From positions 124,001-188,000 of the forward strand of contig NZ_JAMKOJ010000003.1 in NCBI RefSeq assembly GCF_023700755.1: a stretch of 64,000 bases of DNA, given 5' to 3'. The notes under the pieces were generated by a model that worked only from the letters and a program-made list of their open reading frames with translations, did not search any database and was not told the origin of the DNA. A program made the position numbers and the translations under genes. Origin of the DNA: Allorhizobium sonneratiae. Its GTDB lineage: Bacteria; Pseudomonadota; Alphaproteobacteria; Rhizobiales; Rhizobiaceae. Within the stretch, counting starts at the first letter, position 1; the number at the start of each line of letters is the position of its first letter. Shown here piece by piece: positions 50,692 through 58,244 of this stretch.

Positions 50692-51909
50692 TCAGGCTAA
50701 AAGTTCCTTCAGGTCACGTGTGGCGTCGGAGAGGAAGGATTTGTTGACCGAGCGCCCCATTTCCAGCAGCTTTTTGCCGCTCATATAGGCTTTGGCGTCG
50801 TTGATCGCATCGACAGCGAGAAAAAGGCCATCGCGGAAATACCAGATTGACAGGCTGCCATTCCGGGTTCCGGGCCGCAGCACGGTTTCGTCATAGCCGA
50901 GATTGAGCCCGGCAATCTGCAGCTTGACATCATATTGGTCCGACCAGAACCAGGGGTGTGGACGATAGGCATCTGCCTTGCCGGTCAGAATATCGGCGAG
51001 AGCTTCGGCCTGATCGACAGCATTCTGTACCGATTCCAGCCTGATATGCTGGTCACCCCAGGGCAGAAGCGCGCAATCTCCGACAGCATGGATGGCCGGA
51101 TCCGCGGTGCTTGTCTTTTCATCGACGATGATGCCGTTGCGGGTCTCAAGGCCAGCATAACTGGCCAGATCGTCATTGGCATTGGCGCCGATCCCGACAA
51201 TGGCCATATCGATCTCAAGCCTGCTGCCATCGGCGAGCTCCGCGCCGGTGAGGCGTCCGTTTTCGCCCATCAGGCGCTTGAGGCCGGTCGCTTCACGGAT
51301 CACGACGCCGTGGCTCAGATGAATGGCCCGGATCACATCCGCTGTCTGTTTCGCTGCCACGCGCGACAGGATGCGCTCCGTCATCTCGATCAGGGTCACT
51401 TCCAGTCCCGCCTTGCGGGCCACGGCGGCGGCCTCCAGGCCGATATAGCCGCCTCCGATAATCAGGAGACGTCGGCCTGGTTTCATAACCTCTGCAAGCC
51501 GATCGGCGTCTTCCTTATACCGCACGGTATACACACCCTGCAGGTTGCCACCAACAGCTTGCGGCAGGCGACGTGGACTGGAGCCGGTTGCCAGAACCAG
51601 CCTGTCATAGTCAAGCACGGCGCCATCCTGCAACCGCACCTGACGGGATGTGCGGTGGATCTCTTCGACCCAGACACCGCACCTGAGATCGATATGATTG
51701 TCCCGGTACCAGTCGAGAGGCTTCAGGAGCAGCGATTCAAATCCGGCCTCTCCCATGAGATATTTTTTCGATAGTGGAGGTCGCTGATAGGGCGGATGCG
51801 GTTCAAGGCCGATCATGGTGATCGGTCGTTCATCCTTGTTCATGCGCAAGCGGGCAGCAAGCGAAAGAGCCGCCTGTCCTGCGCCGACGATCACCAGCCG
51901 TTCCGACAA
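50692..51909 (-). CDS. FAD-dependent ferredoxin/rubredoxin reductase-like oxidoreductase
   Basis: A flavoprotein of 405 residues of the putidaredoxin/rhodocoxin reductase group that moves electrons from NAD(P)H to a small iron-sulfur protein. The FAD motif VIVGAGQAALSLAARL is at the N-terminus, LVLATGSSPRRLPQA near residue 110, the NAD motif LLIIGGGYIGLEAAAVARKA near 150, and IHAVGDCALLP near 270. The start codon is TTG; AGGAGA seven bases upstream makes this start convincing. No ferredoxin, oxygenase or P450 gene lies near, so its electron acceptor is unknown. Confidence 0.9.
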   Translation of the reverse strand: MSERLVIVGAGQAALSLAARLRMNKDERPITMIGLEPHPPYQRPPLSKKYLMGEAGFESLLLKPLDWYRDNHIDLRCGVWVEEIHRTSRQVRLQDGAVLDYDRLVLATGSSPRRLPQAVGGNLQGVYTVRYKEDADRLAEVMKPGRRLLIIGGGYIGLEAAAVARKAGLEVTLIEMTERILSRVAAKQTADVIRAIHLSHGVVIREATGLKRLMGENGRLTGAELADGSRLEIDMAIVGIGANANDDLASYAGLETRNGIIVDEKTSTADPAIHAVGDCALLPWGDQHIRLESVQNAVDQAEALADILTGKADAYRPHPWFWSDQYDVKLQIAGLNLGYDETVLRPGTRNGSLSIWYFRDGLFLAVDAINDAKAYMSGKKLLEMGRSVNKSFLSDATRDLKELLA

Positions 51910-52332
51910 AGCATGTCTCCTCTGCTTGCGCCTTTATCTCTCATTCTGCCCAAAACTGCACAGCATTGTAGCGGTACGACCCCTTATCTGATGCGTCAAG
52001 GTGATGAGGCCAGCAGGCAGAGATACGAAAACCAGCAGGCGAAAAATCCATCTCCCGCAATCATGGTGAAGGAATGGTTAAGCCACACCTGTAAAAACCT
52101 GGTAAAATTAACCTGAAATGCCCTGAACGGCGGGGATGTCATGCTTAACGAAAAGACAAGTTACCAAAGCGTTTTCATAGCATTTTCAGTGTATTAATCA
52201 TGGATTTTAAGCGCATTTTGAAGGGTGCCGGTCATAATGGGTTCATCAAACGAGCAGGAAACCTGCCAGGCTTGAGAGATGAAAACACCTTGAAAAGGGG
52301 CGCTCCGGGCCATCGATGAAAACAGGGATACT
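51910..52332. other. Intergenic region left of the twin hairpin repeat
   Basis: About 420 bases with no credible gene. It contains the reductase ribosome site at its left edge. No terminator or promoter motif stands out. Confidence 0.4.
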
Positions 52333-52439
52333 GTGTTTGTCAGAGAAAAGTGGAAACCGGTTTTCTCGCTATGACAAACACCAAGAAGAACAGTTTGTCA
52401 GAGAAAGTGGAAACCGGTTTTCTCGTTACGACAAACACC
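52333..52439. repeat. Two tandem hairpin repeats with the AAAAGTG..CGGTTTT core
   Basis: Copy 1 (52333-52382) has outer arms GTGTTTGTCA/TGACAAACAC and inner arms GAGAAAA/TTTTCTC around the loop GTGGAAACCGG. Copy 2 (52391-52439) repeats TTTGTC/GACAAA and GAGAAA/TTTCTC with the same loop. Eight bases separate them. They lie ~80 bases upstream of the Sel1-like gene. Confidence 0.85.
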
Positions 52440-52521
52440 AACAAAAAGACTTACCCGCCATCGGGGCTGGCAACAGCCCCGGGCGGGCAGACCAGACCGC
52501 ACCATCGACAGGGATAGACCA

Positions 52522-52788
52522 ATGGCACGCTATGAAATGACCGCAGATGCAGTGGCCGCGATGGGCGGCGATGCGGATGCCGATATCTTCCGTATTCTCG
52601 GCTTGATGTATGCCACCGGTCGCGGCTGTGAGCAGGATCTTGTGGCGGCGCATAAATGGTTGAACATTGCCGCCATCAAGGGTTGTGATCGTTCCGCCGC
52701 CTTGCGTGCCGATCTGGCCGAGACGATGAGCAAGATCCAGATCGCCAAGGCTCTTCGGGCCGCGCGGGAATGGATGATTGCCGCCTGA
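52522..52788 (+). CDS. Sel1-repeat-like small protein (88 aa)
   Basis: A small all-helical protein. The centre ADIFRILGLMYATGRGCEQD and LVAAHKWLNIAAIKGCDRSA is a Sel1-like repeat (LG-x-MY-x-x-GRG-x-x-x-D-x-x-AA-x-x-W-x-x-x-AA-x-x-G), followed by a helical cap. One to one-and-a-half repeats fit, so it may need a partner to complete the solenoid. Similar short proteins are common in rhizobia. The stop is 17 bases from that of the convergent aminotransferase. Confidence 0.8.
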   Translation: MARYEMTADAVAAMGGDADADIFRILGLMYATGRGCEQDLVAAHKWLNIAAIKGCDRSAALRADLAETMSKIQIAKALRAAREWMIAA

Positions 52789-52804
52789 CCTTTCATCTGG
52801 GTTT

Positions 52805-53914
52805 TTAGAGCCCGGCAAGGACTTTGGGTAAAGCCTCGGCGAAAAGATCGAGATCGTCTGGCAGGCCGGCGCTGACGCGGATGCAGCGGTTGAGCGGCGC
52901 AACACCCGGCATACGGATAAAGACGCCGTGCTGCATCAGTCCATCAACAATGGCGCGGGCTCGGCCACCGTCGCCATGGGTGTCGATAGCAACGAAATTC
53001 GTGGCCGAGGGCAGTGGGGTCAGGCCGTTCTTCAAGGCGATGGCTGCAATGCGCTCACGGGCGGCGGCAATGCGGGTGACCGTTTCCGCCAGATAATCCT
53101 GATCGTCCAGCGCCGCCAAGGCCGCAGCCACGGATGTGCGCACCATGCCGAAATGATTGCGGATCTTGTCGAAAGCCGAAACAGTGCCAGCCGTGCCAAT
53201 GGCGTACCCAACACGTGCACCGGCCAGGCCATAAGCTTTCGAGAATGTTCGCATCCGCACCACATTCGGAAGATCGATCAGTGTCTCCAGCGGGGGAATG
53301 GCCGATGTCGGCGCGGTTTCGCCGTAGGCCTCATCCAGAATCAGCAGGCAGGACTGAGGCAGGGAACGCGCAAACGCCACAATATCATCACCATCATGCC
53401 AACTGCCCATGGGATTGTCAGGATTGGCAAGATAGACAAGCGGGGCATTTTCTTTTTTCACCGCCGAGAGCAGGGCATCGAGATCTTCCCTGTCATTGAC
53501 ATAGGGCATGGTGACGAGCCTGCCGCCAAAACCGGTGACATGGAAATGAAAGGTTGGATAGCTGCCAAGAGCCGTCACTACAGGCATGTCCTGCTCGATG
53601 ACCAGTCGCACTGTCAGACCTAAAAGATCATCAATCCCCTCACCAATGGCAAAATTGTCAGGGCGAAGGCCGTAATGGTGAGCCAGCGCCTGTTTCAGAT
53701 CATGGTTTTCCGGATCGGCATAGGCCCATATTCCGCTTGAAGCCTGGGTCAAGGCCGCCAATGCTTTCGGTGAGGGACCAAAACCGCTTTCATTGGCGCC
53801 AATGCGTGCTTTCACGGCAAGACCCTGTTTGCGCTCAATGGCTTCCGGTCCGACGAAAGGAACCGTGGCTGGCAGGCGGGTGATCAGGGGCGTAAATCGG
53901 GAAAAGGCAGACAT
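52805..53914 (-). CDS. PLP-dependent aminotransferase, histidinol-phosphate aminotransferase-like
   Basis: A fold-type I class II aminotransferase of 369 residues. Key parts are the KARIGANESGFGPSPKAL start, NPDNPMGSWHDGDDIV, LLILDEAYGETAP with the PLP Asp, and the Schiff-base lysine in RTFSKAYGLAGARVGYAIG, with Arg in IRVSAGLPDDLDLF. This is the HisC pattern, yet rhizobia carry several paralogues, some acting on aromatic amino acids, so histidine synthesis is not certain. The ATG giving MSAFSRFTPL was taken; the open frame extends 23 codons more. It stands apart from other his genes. Confidence 0.88.
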   Translation of the reverse strand: MSAFSRFTPLITRLPATVPFVGPEAIERKQGLAVKARIGANESGFGPSPKALAALTQASSGIWAYADPENHDLKQALAHHYGLRPDNFAIGEGIDDLLGLTVRLVIEQDMPVVTALGSYPTFHFHVTGFGGRLVTMPYVNDREDLDALLSAVKKENAPLVYLANPDNPMGSWHDGDDIVAFARSLPQSCLLILDEAYGETAPTSAIPPLETLIDLPNVVRMRTFSKAYGLAGARVGYAIGTAGTVSAFDKIRNHFGMVRTSVAAALAALDDQDYLAETVTRIAAARERIAAIALKNGLTPLPSATNFVAIDTHGDGGRARAIVDGLMQHGVFIRMPGVAPLNRCIRVSAGLPDDLDLFAEALPKVLAGL

Positions 53915-53981
53915 GCGGCATCCATGAAAGCACGAGTGATTCTTCAGACGAATGTCTGGAAGCTGTGCTGGAGTCATAAGC

Positions 53982-54122
53982 ATGTCGCGTAAAAGTGTGA
54001 AGCGGTTTTACGATAACGACATGCGTGAGGCAATGCCATGTCGCGTAAAAGTGTGAAGCGGTTTTACGACAATGACATGCGTGAGGAAAAGCCATGTCGC
54101 GTAAAAGTGTGAAGCGGTTTTT
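53982..54122. repeat. Hairpin repeat in 2.5 tandem copies (56-base period)
   Basis: Copies begin at 53982, 54038 and 54094. Each has outer arms CATGTCG/CGACATG (TGACATG in copy 2), inner arms CGTAAAA/TTTTACG, and the loop GTGTGAAGCGG; the third is cut after TTTT. The build matches the pair at 52333-52439 but with different stems. The block lies between the aminotransferase promoter and the PilZ gene. Confidence 0.9.
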
Positions 54123-54159
54123 CTTGACCGCATGAAATGCGCTGCAATCTCGGTGCAGG

Positions 54160-54567
54160 CTATCGTGCCAGAAGGCCCATACCGGGCTGGTTGGTTTTGC
54201 CGAGATCGCCCGCTTGGCCACCCATGAGAAAATCGTGTCGAATGATCCGCTGGAGCAACTGTTCAGAAAGCGGCATAATAAACTTCACGCCGCTACGATT
54301 GCCTTTGCGATAGACTTCGGCGCAACCAATCCGGCTGATGATGCCCAGAACTTCAAGATAATAATGGCTGCCAAGACCGGTAACCGTGTCCATTTCCAGA
54401 CCAGCCCCACCGCGGGAAATATCAAGAACAGATGCACTTCGCATGACAACGCCACTCAGACCGGGCCTGACAGCCATGATTCGTGCCGGGCGGCGAACAT
54501 AAAACCGTTCCCAACGTCGTTCATACATTTCCGATGTAACAGTCGAGAGATGTGTGCCCTGGAGCAT
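54160..54567 (-). CDS. PilZ-domain protein (135 aa)
   Basis: A single-domain PilZ-like protein, a possible c-di-GMP receptor. The Arg pair region ERRWERFYVRRPARIMAV matches the RxxxR start, and VLDISRGGAGLEMD matches the (D/N)-x-S-x-x-G motif; the barrel ends with YRKGNRSGVKFIMPL. A helical tail follows. AAAGGA precedes the ATG. The next gene upstream on the same strand is a second PilZ-like protein, separated by ~150 bases. Confidence 0.85.
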   Translation of the reverse strand: MLQGTHLSTVTSEMYERRWERFYVRRPARIMAVRPGLSGVVMRSASVLDISRGGAGLEMDTVTGLGSHYYLEVLGIISRIGCAEVYRKGNRSGVKFIMPLSEQLLQRIIRHDFLMGGQAGDLGKTNQPGMGLLAR

Positions 54568-54718
54568 GAATCGTCCTTTTTTCCATTCTGATCATGCTAT
54601 ATTCTCTGATGTAATTATTGTGTTCCGCTAAAGAAGATAGAACGATTTTTAAATATTTCTCGTCATCGGCTGTGTCTGAATGCTTTCATTGCGTGGACGA
54701 GGGGAGGTCATCGTCGAT

Positions 54719-55066
54719 TCACACTTCGAAGGACAGTCTGACCACATGGTGAAGAAAGGTCGGATCGATCAGCATGTTGAAGCCGATGACGACATTTTCC
54801 TGTTCGCGGCGGATCAGTGTGGCGCCGATTTCATCCCGGATGCCAAGGATTTCCAGGAAGAAGTTTTTCGGAACAGGTAAAAAACGGCTGACTTCCAGGT
54901 CCGCACCAAAAAGAGAAATGTTGCGGATCAGGCAACGGACAGACGTCCGGGTGCTTAGATGGTGACCAACGAAAATGATCTTGCCGGGCCGGTCAATCGT
55001 AAATTTCTGATAGACCCGGTCTTGAGGAATGTCTTTTTTGGCGTCGGGAATGTTCTGCAGTGGCAT
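54719..55066 (-). CDS. PilZ-like protein (115 aa)
   Basis: A second short PilZ-fold protein. The segment RVYQKFTIDRPGKIIFVGHH stands where the RxxxR motif is expected, and CLIRNISLFGADLEVSRFLP carries the N-x-S-x-x-G-like motif. FFLEILGIRDEIGATLIRRE and ENVVIGFNMLI are near-parallels of the first PilZ protein (YLEVLGIISRIGCAEVYRK), so the two are diverged paralogues. The Arg motif is weaker, so c-di-GMP binding is less certain here. AAGGAC lies before the ATG. Confidence 0.75.
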   Translation of the reverse strand: MPLQNIPDAKKDIPQDRVYQKFTIDRPGKIIFVGHHLSTRTSVRCLIRNISLFGADLEVSRFLPVPKNFFLEILGIRDEIGATLIRREQENVVIGFNMLIDPTFLHHVVRLSFEV

Positions 55067-55473
55067 GACACCCGTCCTTTTACTCCCAGCGGCCTTATGC
55101 AGGAATAATCTCTGTCATACAGCCGCGCTCTCTATCCTATTGATAAAATTAGCAGCTGTTTCCTAATGTTTTCCTCCTGCCATTCAGATAATTTTCAAAA
55201 TCTGCCAGATTTTGATCAACTGTGTCCCGCATGACAGGACAGGATGGCGGAAAGAGGCAGATTGGATGCTGCAACGCGACCGTAAAACCGCTCATGACCG
55301 TCTCGGACCGACGATTGCATAATGTCTTAAATCGGAATCGATTTAGGGATAAAATTATGCAGCAAATTTAAAGTGCTACAGCGACCTTTGCGCACCATAT
55401 AAGGCGCACGACGTTGCCGCGGCAACGGGTTTTCCGATCGTCTGAACGATGTTTTGAGGAAGAATTTGGACAT
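55067..55473. other. Intergenic region with repeat element
   Basis: About 400 bases between the PilZ gene and the first porin terminator. It contains the nested-hairpin repeat described separately and otherwise shows nothing I can name. Confidence 0.4.
55317..55411. repeat. Nested-hairpin intergenic element, copy B
   Basis: GCATAAT and ATTATGC enclose the inner pair TAAATCG-GAAT-CGATTTA. The following CAAATTTAAAGTGCTACAGC and TTGCGCAC/GGCGC part matches, in reverse orientation, the element at 35708-35811. Confidence 0.6.
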
Positions 55474-55503
55474 AAAAAAACCCCGCACAATGTGCGGGGT
55501 TTC
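55474..55503 (-). terminator. Intrinsic terminator of the first porin gene
   Basis: On the minus strand a perfect CCCCGCACA/TGTGCGGGG stem with a one-base loop is followed by TTTTTTT. It is a textbook Rho-independent terminator ~20 bases past the stop. Confidence 0.9.
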
Positions 55504-55521
55504 TTATAAACTTCGCAGTTC

Positions 55522-56523
55522 TTAGAACTTGCGCAGCAGACGCATGTAACCGTACCAGGAATGATCGTCGGTCTTGTAGCCAACGTCACCATAAGCGGTC
55601 AGGCCCTTGGCAAGCGTGTAACCAGCCTTGGCGTCGATGCTCCAGAAGTTCGTGTCGTTGAACGGCTTGAACCAGGTTGCACCCGGGCCGAGGGTCAGCT
55701 TGCTGGTGACGTCGTAGTTATACGAGCCGCCAACCTGCCACTTGTACAGGGTTTCGTAGGAGTTGTAGCCAGAAGACCACTGACCATCGAGCTGCAGGTG
55801 GTTCGGGCCGAGATCAGCCTGACCATGGGCGTAAACGTTGCCTTCATGGTAGAAGCTGTCATATGCGCCGATGACCCATGCCTGATACGGGCCCTGGCCA
55901 CCAAAGCCTGCAGTTGCTTCGATACCGACCTGGTTGCTGCCGGTCTTTGTGCCCATCAGACCACCGGTGCCGGTCAGGTCGTCAACTTCAAGACCTGCAT
56001 AGGCATTGGTAGCGTGGTAGGTGTAGGACGCACCGGTGAAGGTCGTGTCATTGATGGTGTTGAAGAAGCTGTTGGTTTCGCTCCAGTTACCGTTGTTGTC
56101 AACGAAACCGAGGATACGACCAGCTTCAAAACCGCCAACGGAGATGTAAGCCTGACGGGCTTTGAAGCCATCGCTGTTGCTGCCGCTATTGTAGATGCTC
56201 TGCAGCTGAACGTAGGTGCCGATAGCGCCAACTTCCGAATCGGTCTTCGTTTCGATGGCGAGACGGGTACGAACCTGGTCATACCAACGGTAGTTGTCGG
56301 TAGCGGAGTTCTTGTTGAAGCCGACAGTCGCACGGATTTCACCGCTGAACTTCAGGCAGGTTTCAGTGCCGGGGATGTAGAAATAACCGGTGCCGAAAGC
56401 GTCGCAAACGCGAACATACTCTGCCGGTTCCGGGGCTGCAGCAACGATTGCGTCAGCCGCTTTTGCTCCGGACAGCGCGACTAAAGACGCTACCGAGCCA
56501 AGAAGGACACGTTTAATAAACAT
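55522..56523 (-). CDS. Porin, RopA/Omp2b family (paralogue 1)
   Basis: An outer-membrane general porin of 333 residues. Signal peptide MFIKRVLLGSVASLVALSGA (cleaved before ADAIVAAAPEP), the family N-terminal block EYVRVCDAFGTGYFYIPGTE with the two conserved Cys, then 16 predicted beta-strands of alternating aromatic residues, and a terminal Phe in YMRLLRKF needed for BAM recognition. It is the most divergent of four tandem paralogues in its central part. AGAGAGG precedes the ATG. A perfect GTTACAT/ATGTAAC inverted repeat lies about 170 bases upstream. Confidence 0.93.
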   Translation of the reverse strand: MFIKRVLLGSVASLVALSGAKAADAIVAAAPEPAEYVRVCDAFGTGYFYIPGTETCLKFSGEIRATVGFNKNSATDNYRWYDQVRTRLAIETKTDSEVGAIGTYVQLQSIYNSGSNSDGFKARQAYISVGGFEAGRILGFVDNNGNWSETNSFFNTINDTTFTGASYTYHATNAYAGLEVDDLTGTGGLMGTKTGSNQVGIEATAGFGGQGPYQAWVIGAYDSFYHEGNVYAHGQADLGPNHLQLDGQWSSGYNSYETLYKWQVGGSYNYDVTSKLTLGPGATWFKPFNDTNFWSIDAKAGYTLAKGLTAYGDVGYKTDDHSWYGYMRLLRKF

Positions 56524-56691
56524 CGACGACCTCTCTGTTATAGGTATTAACAACCAGTTCACCGCTTTTGCGGTTTGCTTTGCGCTTGAACATTTCGCGA
56601 TTATAGGTACGCCCGGATCACGGCAGGGGTCAATGCGCTGAGATCGCTATTGACACAAATCGATCTTAATTTGCAGCTTTTGGCTGGGGCC

Positions 56692-56707
56692 GTTACATTT
56701 ATGTAAC
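56692..56707. promoter_or_regulatory. GTTACAT inverted repeat upstream of porin 1
   Basis: GTTACAT, two bases, ATGTAAC: a perfect 7-bp inverted repeat ~170 bases before the porin start. A GTTACAT half-site also occurs upstream of porin 3 (59371-59377), which could mean a common response regulator. Confidence 0.4.
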
Positions 56708-56780
56708 ATAAGGCGGTGCAGAAAAAGCCCGGCGGATTTCGATGGACTGTGGGAAAAGCGTAGAAGGTTAAAAGAGCTTT

Positions 56781-56810
56781 AAAAAAGCCCTGGCGCGCCA
56801 GGGTTTTCTG
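56781..56810 (-). terminator. Second terminator hairpin after porin 2
   Basis: The self-complementary CCCTGGCGCGCCAGGG is followed on the minus strand by CTTTTTT. It lies past the hairpin at 56836-56872 and gives a tandem terminator for porin 2. Confidence 0.75.
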
Positions 56811-56835
56811 TTTTGGGCGATCTGACGATTCGCTT

Positions 56836-56872
56836 AAAACCTGTTGCAGTGAGGGAGATTCGCTGCAACAGG
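56836..56872 (-). terminator. First terminator hairpin after porin 2
   Basis: CCTGTTGCAG and CTGCAACAGG form a perfect 10-bp stem with a 13-base loop, followed on the minus strand by TTTT. It lies ~65 bases past the porin 2 stop. Confidence 0.7.
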
Positions 56873-56935
56873 CTTTATTTATTGTTTTCGCATATACGCT
56901 ATCGTTCACCTGAGGGTTATTGAAAGCGATATGGT

Positions 56936-57982
56936 TTAGAAGGCACGCAGGAAGCGAACGTAGGAATTTATGGCCTTGTCGTCAGTGCTGTAGGCAAGGC
57001 CCGCCTGAACGTAGGTCTTGGAGGATTTGTCCTTCTGGAGATAATAATAAACATCACCGCCGACCTGCCAGTAGTTGTCGCCGTTTTTGACGCTGTCGAA
57101 ATATTTATAATAGGTGGCAGCAGGTCCAAGTGCCAGTTTCGGTGTTACGCTATATTCATAGACGCCACTGACCTGCCAGTTATAGGTGGTTTCATAGGCA
57201 TTGACGCCCGAGGCATATTCAGCGTCGAGCTGAACCAGGTGCGGACCGAACGTATCCTCGATATGCCCGTAGACGACACCGTGTTCGCGATAATTATCGT
57301 AGGCGCCCCAGATATAGCCGATCAACGCATCCTGCGTGTATGACAGCTGTGCTTCAACGCCAAAATCCTTGGAATATTTTCCGCCTGCGAGATTCGTGCC
57401 GGCCAGGCTGGAATCCTGAAGATCGTCGAGGGTTACGCCGAAGGAGAGGGGACCGGTTTTATAGTCATAACGTATGGCTGTGACTGCGGTGTCGTTGTTG
57501 GCCAGGGCCGTGTTGGCGAAACTGTTCCAGTATGAGTTGTTGCCGTTATTGTCGGCATAGCTCAAGAGACGACCGGCCGAAAATCCACCGACTGTGATAT
57601 AGGCATAGCGTGCGGTGAAGTTGTCGCTGGAATCGCCACTGTTCCACTTGCTTTGCAGCTGTACTTCCGTGCCGATGGCGCCAAACTCCGAATCGGTCTT
57701 GGCGGAGATGTTCAGCCGCGTGCGAACCTCGTCATTCCATTCATATTTATTATCGTTGACGCCGCCATGCTTGTCCTCGCCCAGCGTGGCGCGGATCTCG
57801 CCGCTGAATTTCAGGCAGGTCTCTGTGCCTGGAATGTAGAAATAGCCAGTACCGAAGGCGTCGCACACGCGGACATATTCTGCTGGTTCAGGGGCCGCCG
57901 CAACAATTGCGTCAGCCGCCATTGCACTCGACAGCGCGGTAAGTGACGCAGCCGATGTGATTAAAATGTGTTTTATAAACAC
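56936..57982 (-). CDS. Porin, RopA/Omp2b family (paralogue 2)
   Basis: An outer-membrane porin of 348 residues with signal peptide (MFIKHILITSAASLTALSSA, cleavage before ADAIV), the conserved CDAFGTGYFYIPGTETCLKF block and a terminal Phe (YVRFLRAF). The start codon is GTG with GGGAG upstream. From about residue 130 to the end it is very close to paralogue 4 (shared GRLLSYxDNNGNNSYWNSF, EHGVVYGHIEDTFGPHL and NWQVSGVYEYSV), while its N-terminal part, with the DKHGGVNDNKYEW insert, is its own. It has its own tandem terminator, so it is transcribed alone. Confidence 0.93.
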   Translation of the reverse strand: MFIKHILITSAASLTALSSAMAADAIVAAAPEPAEYVRVCDAFGTGYFYIPGTETCLKFSGEIRATLGEDKHGGVNDNKYEWNDEVRTRLNISAKTDSEFGAIGTEVQLQSKWNSGDSSDNFTARYAYITVGGFSAGRLLSYADNNGNNSYWNSFANTALANNDTAVTAIRYDYKTGPLSFGVTLDDLQDSSLAGTNLAGGKYSKDFGVEAQLSYTQDALIGYIWGAYDNYREHGVVYGHIEDTFGPHLVQLDAEYASGVNAYETTYNWQVSGVYEYSVTPKLALGPAATYYKYFDSVKNGDNYWQVGGDVYYYLQKDKSSKTYVQAGLAYSTDDKAINSYVRFLRAF

Positions 57983-58194
57983 GTCACACTCCCATGGGTG
58001 AGTTAAGATTCCAACCTTTTTCCCTCTCCACAGGTAGCAGGTGCTTGAAACTCTTCCCCGAGAGAAAATCTGCGCCTCTTGCCTGTGACAGGCAATCGGA
58101 AAACCGCAATCCTGGCAGGTTGCAGGATCGCATGGCCGCGTTTTTCGATGGATGTTATATTTTTGTTACAATTGTTGTACTGTGAAATGATCGC

Positions 58195-58222
58195 AAAAAA
58201 GCCCCGCAATTGCGGGGCTTTC
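58195..58222 (-). terminator. Intrinsic terminator of porin 3
   Basis: The self-complementary GCCCCGCAATTGCGGGGC followed on the minus strand by TTTTTT, ~25 bases past the stop. A clear Rho-independent terminator. Confidence 0.9.
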
Positions 58223-58244
58223 TGTCATTTGATATGCGCCAGAC

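Noticed and set aside
52333..54122. CRISPR array
   Set aside because: Repeats are few, palindromic over their full length and without variable spacers of constant size; no cas genes are present.
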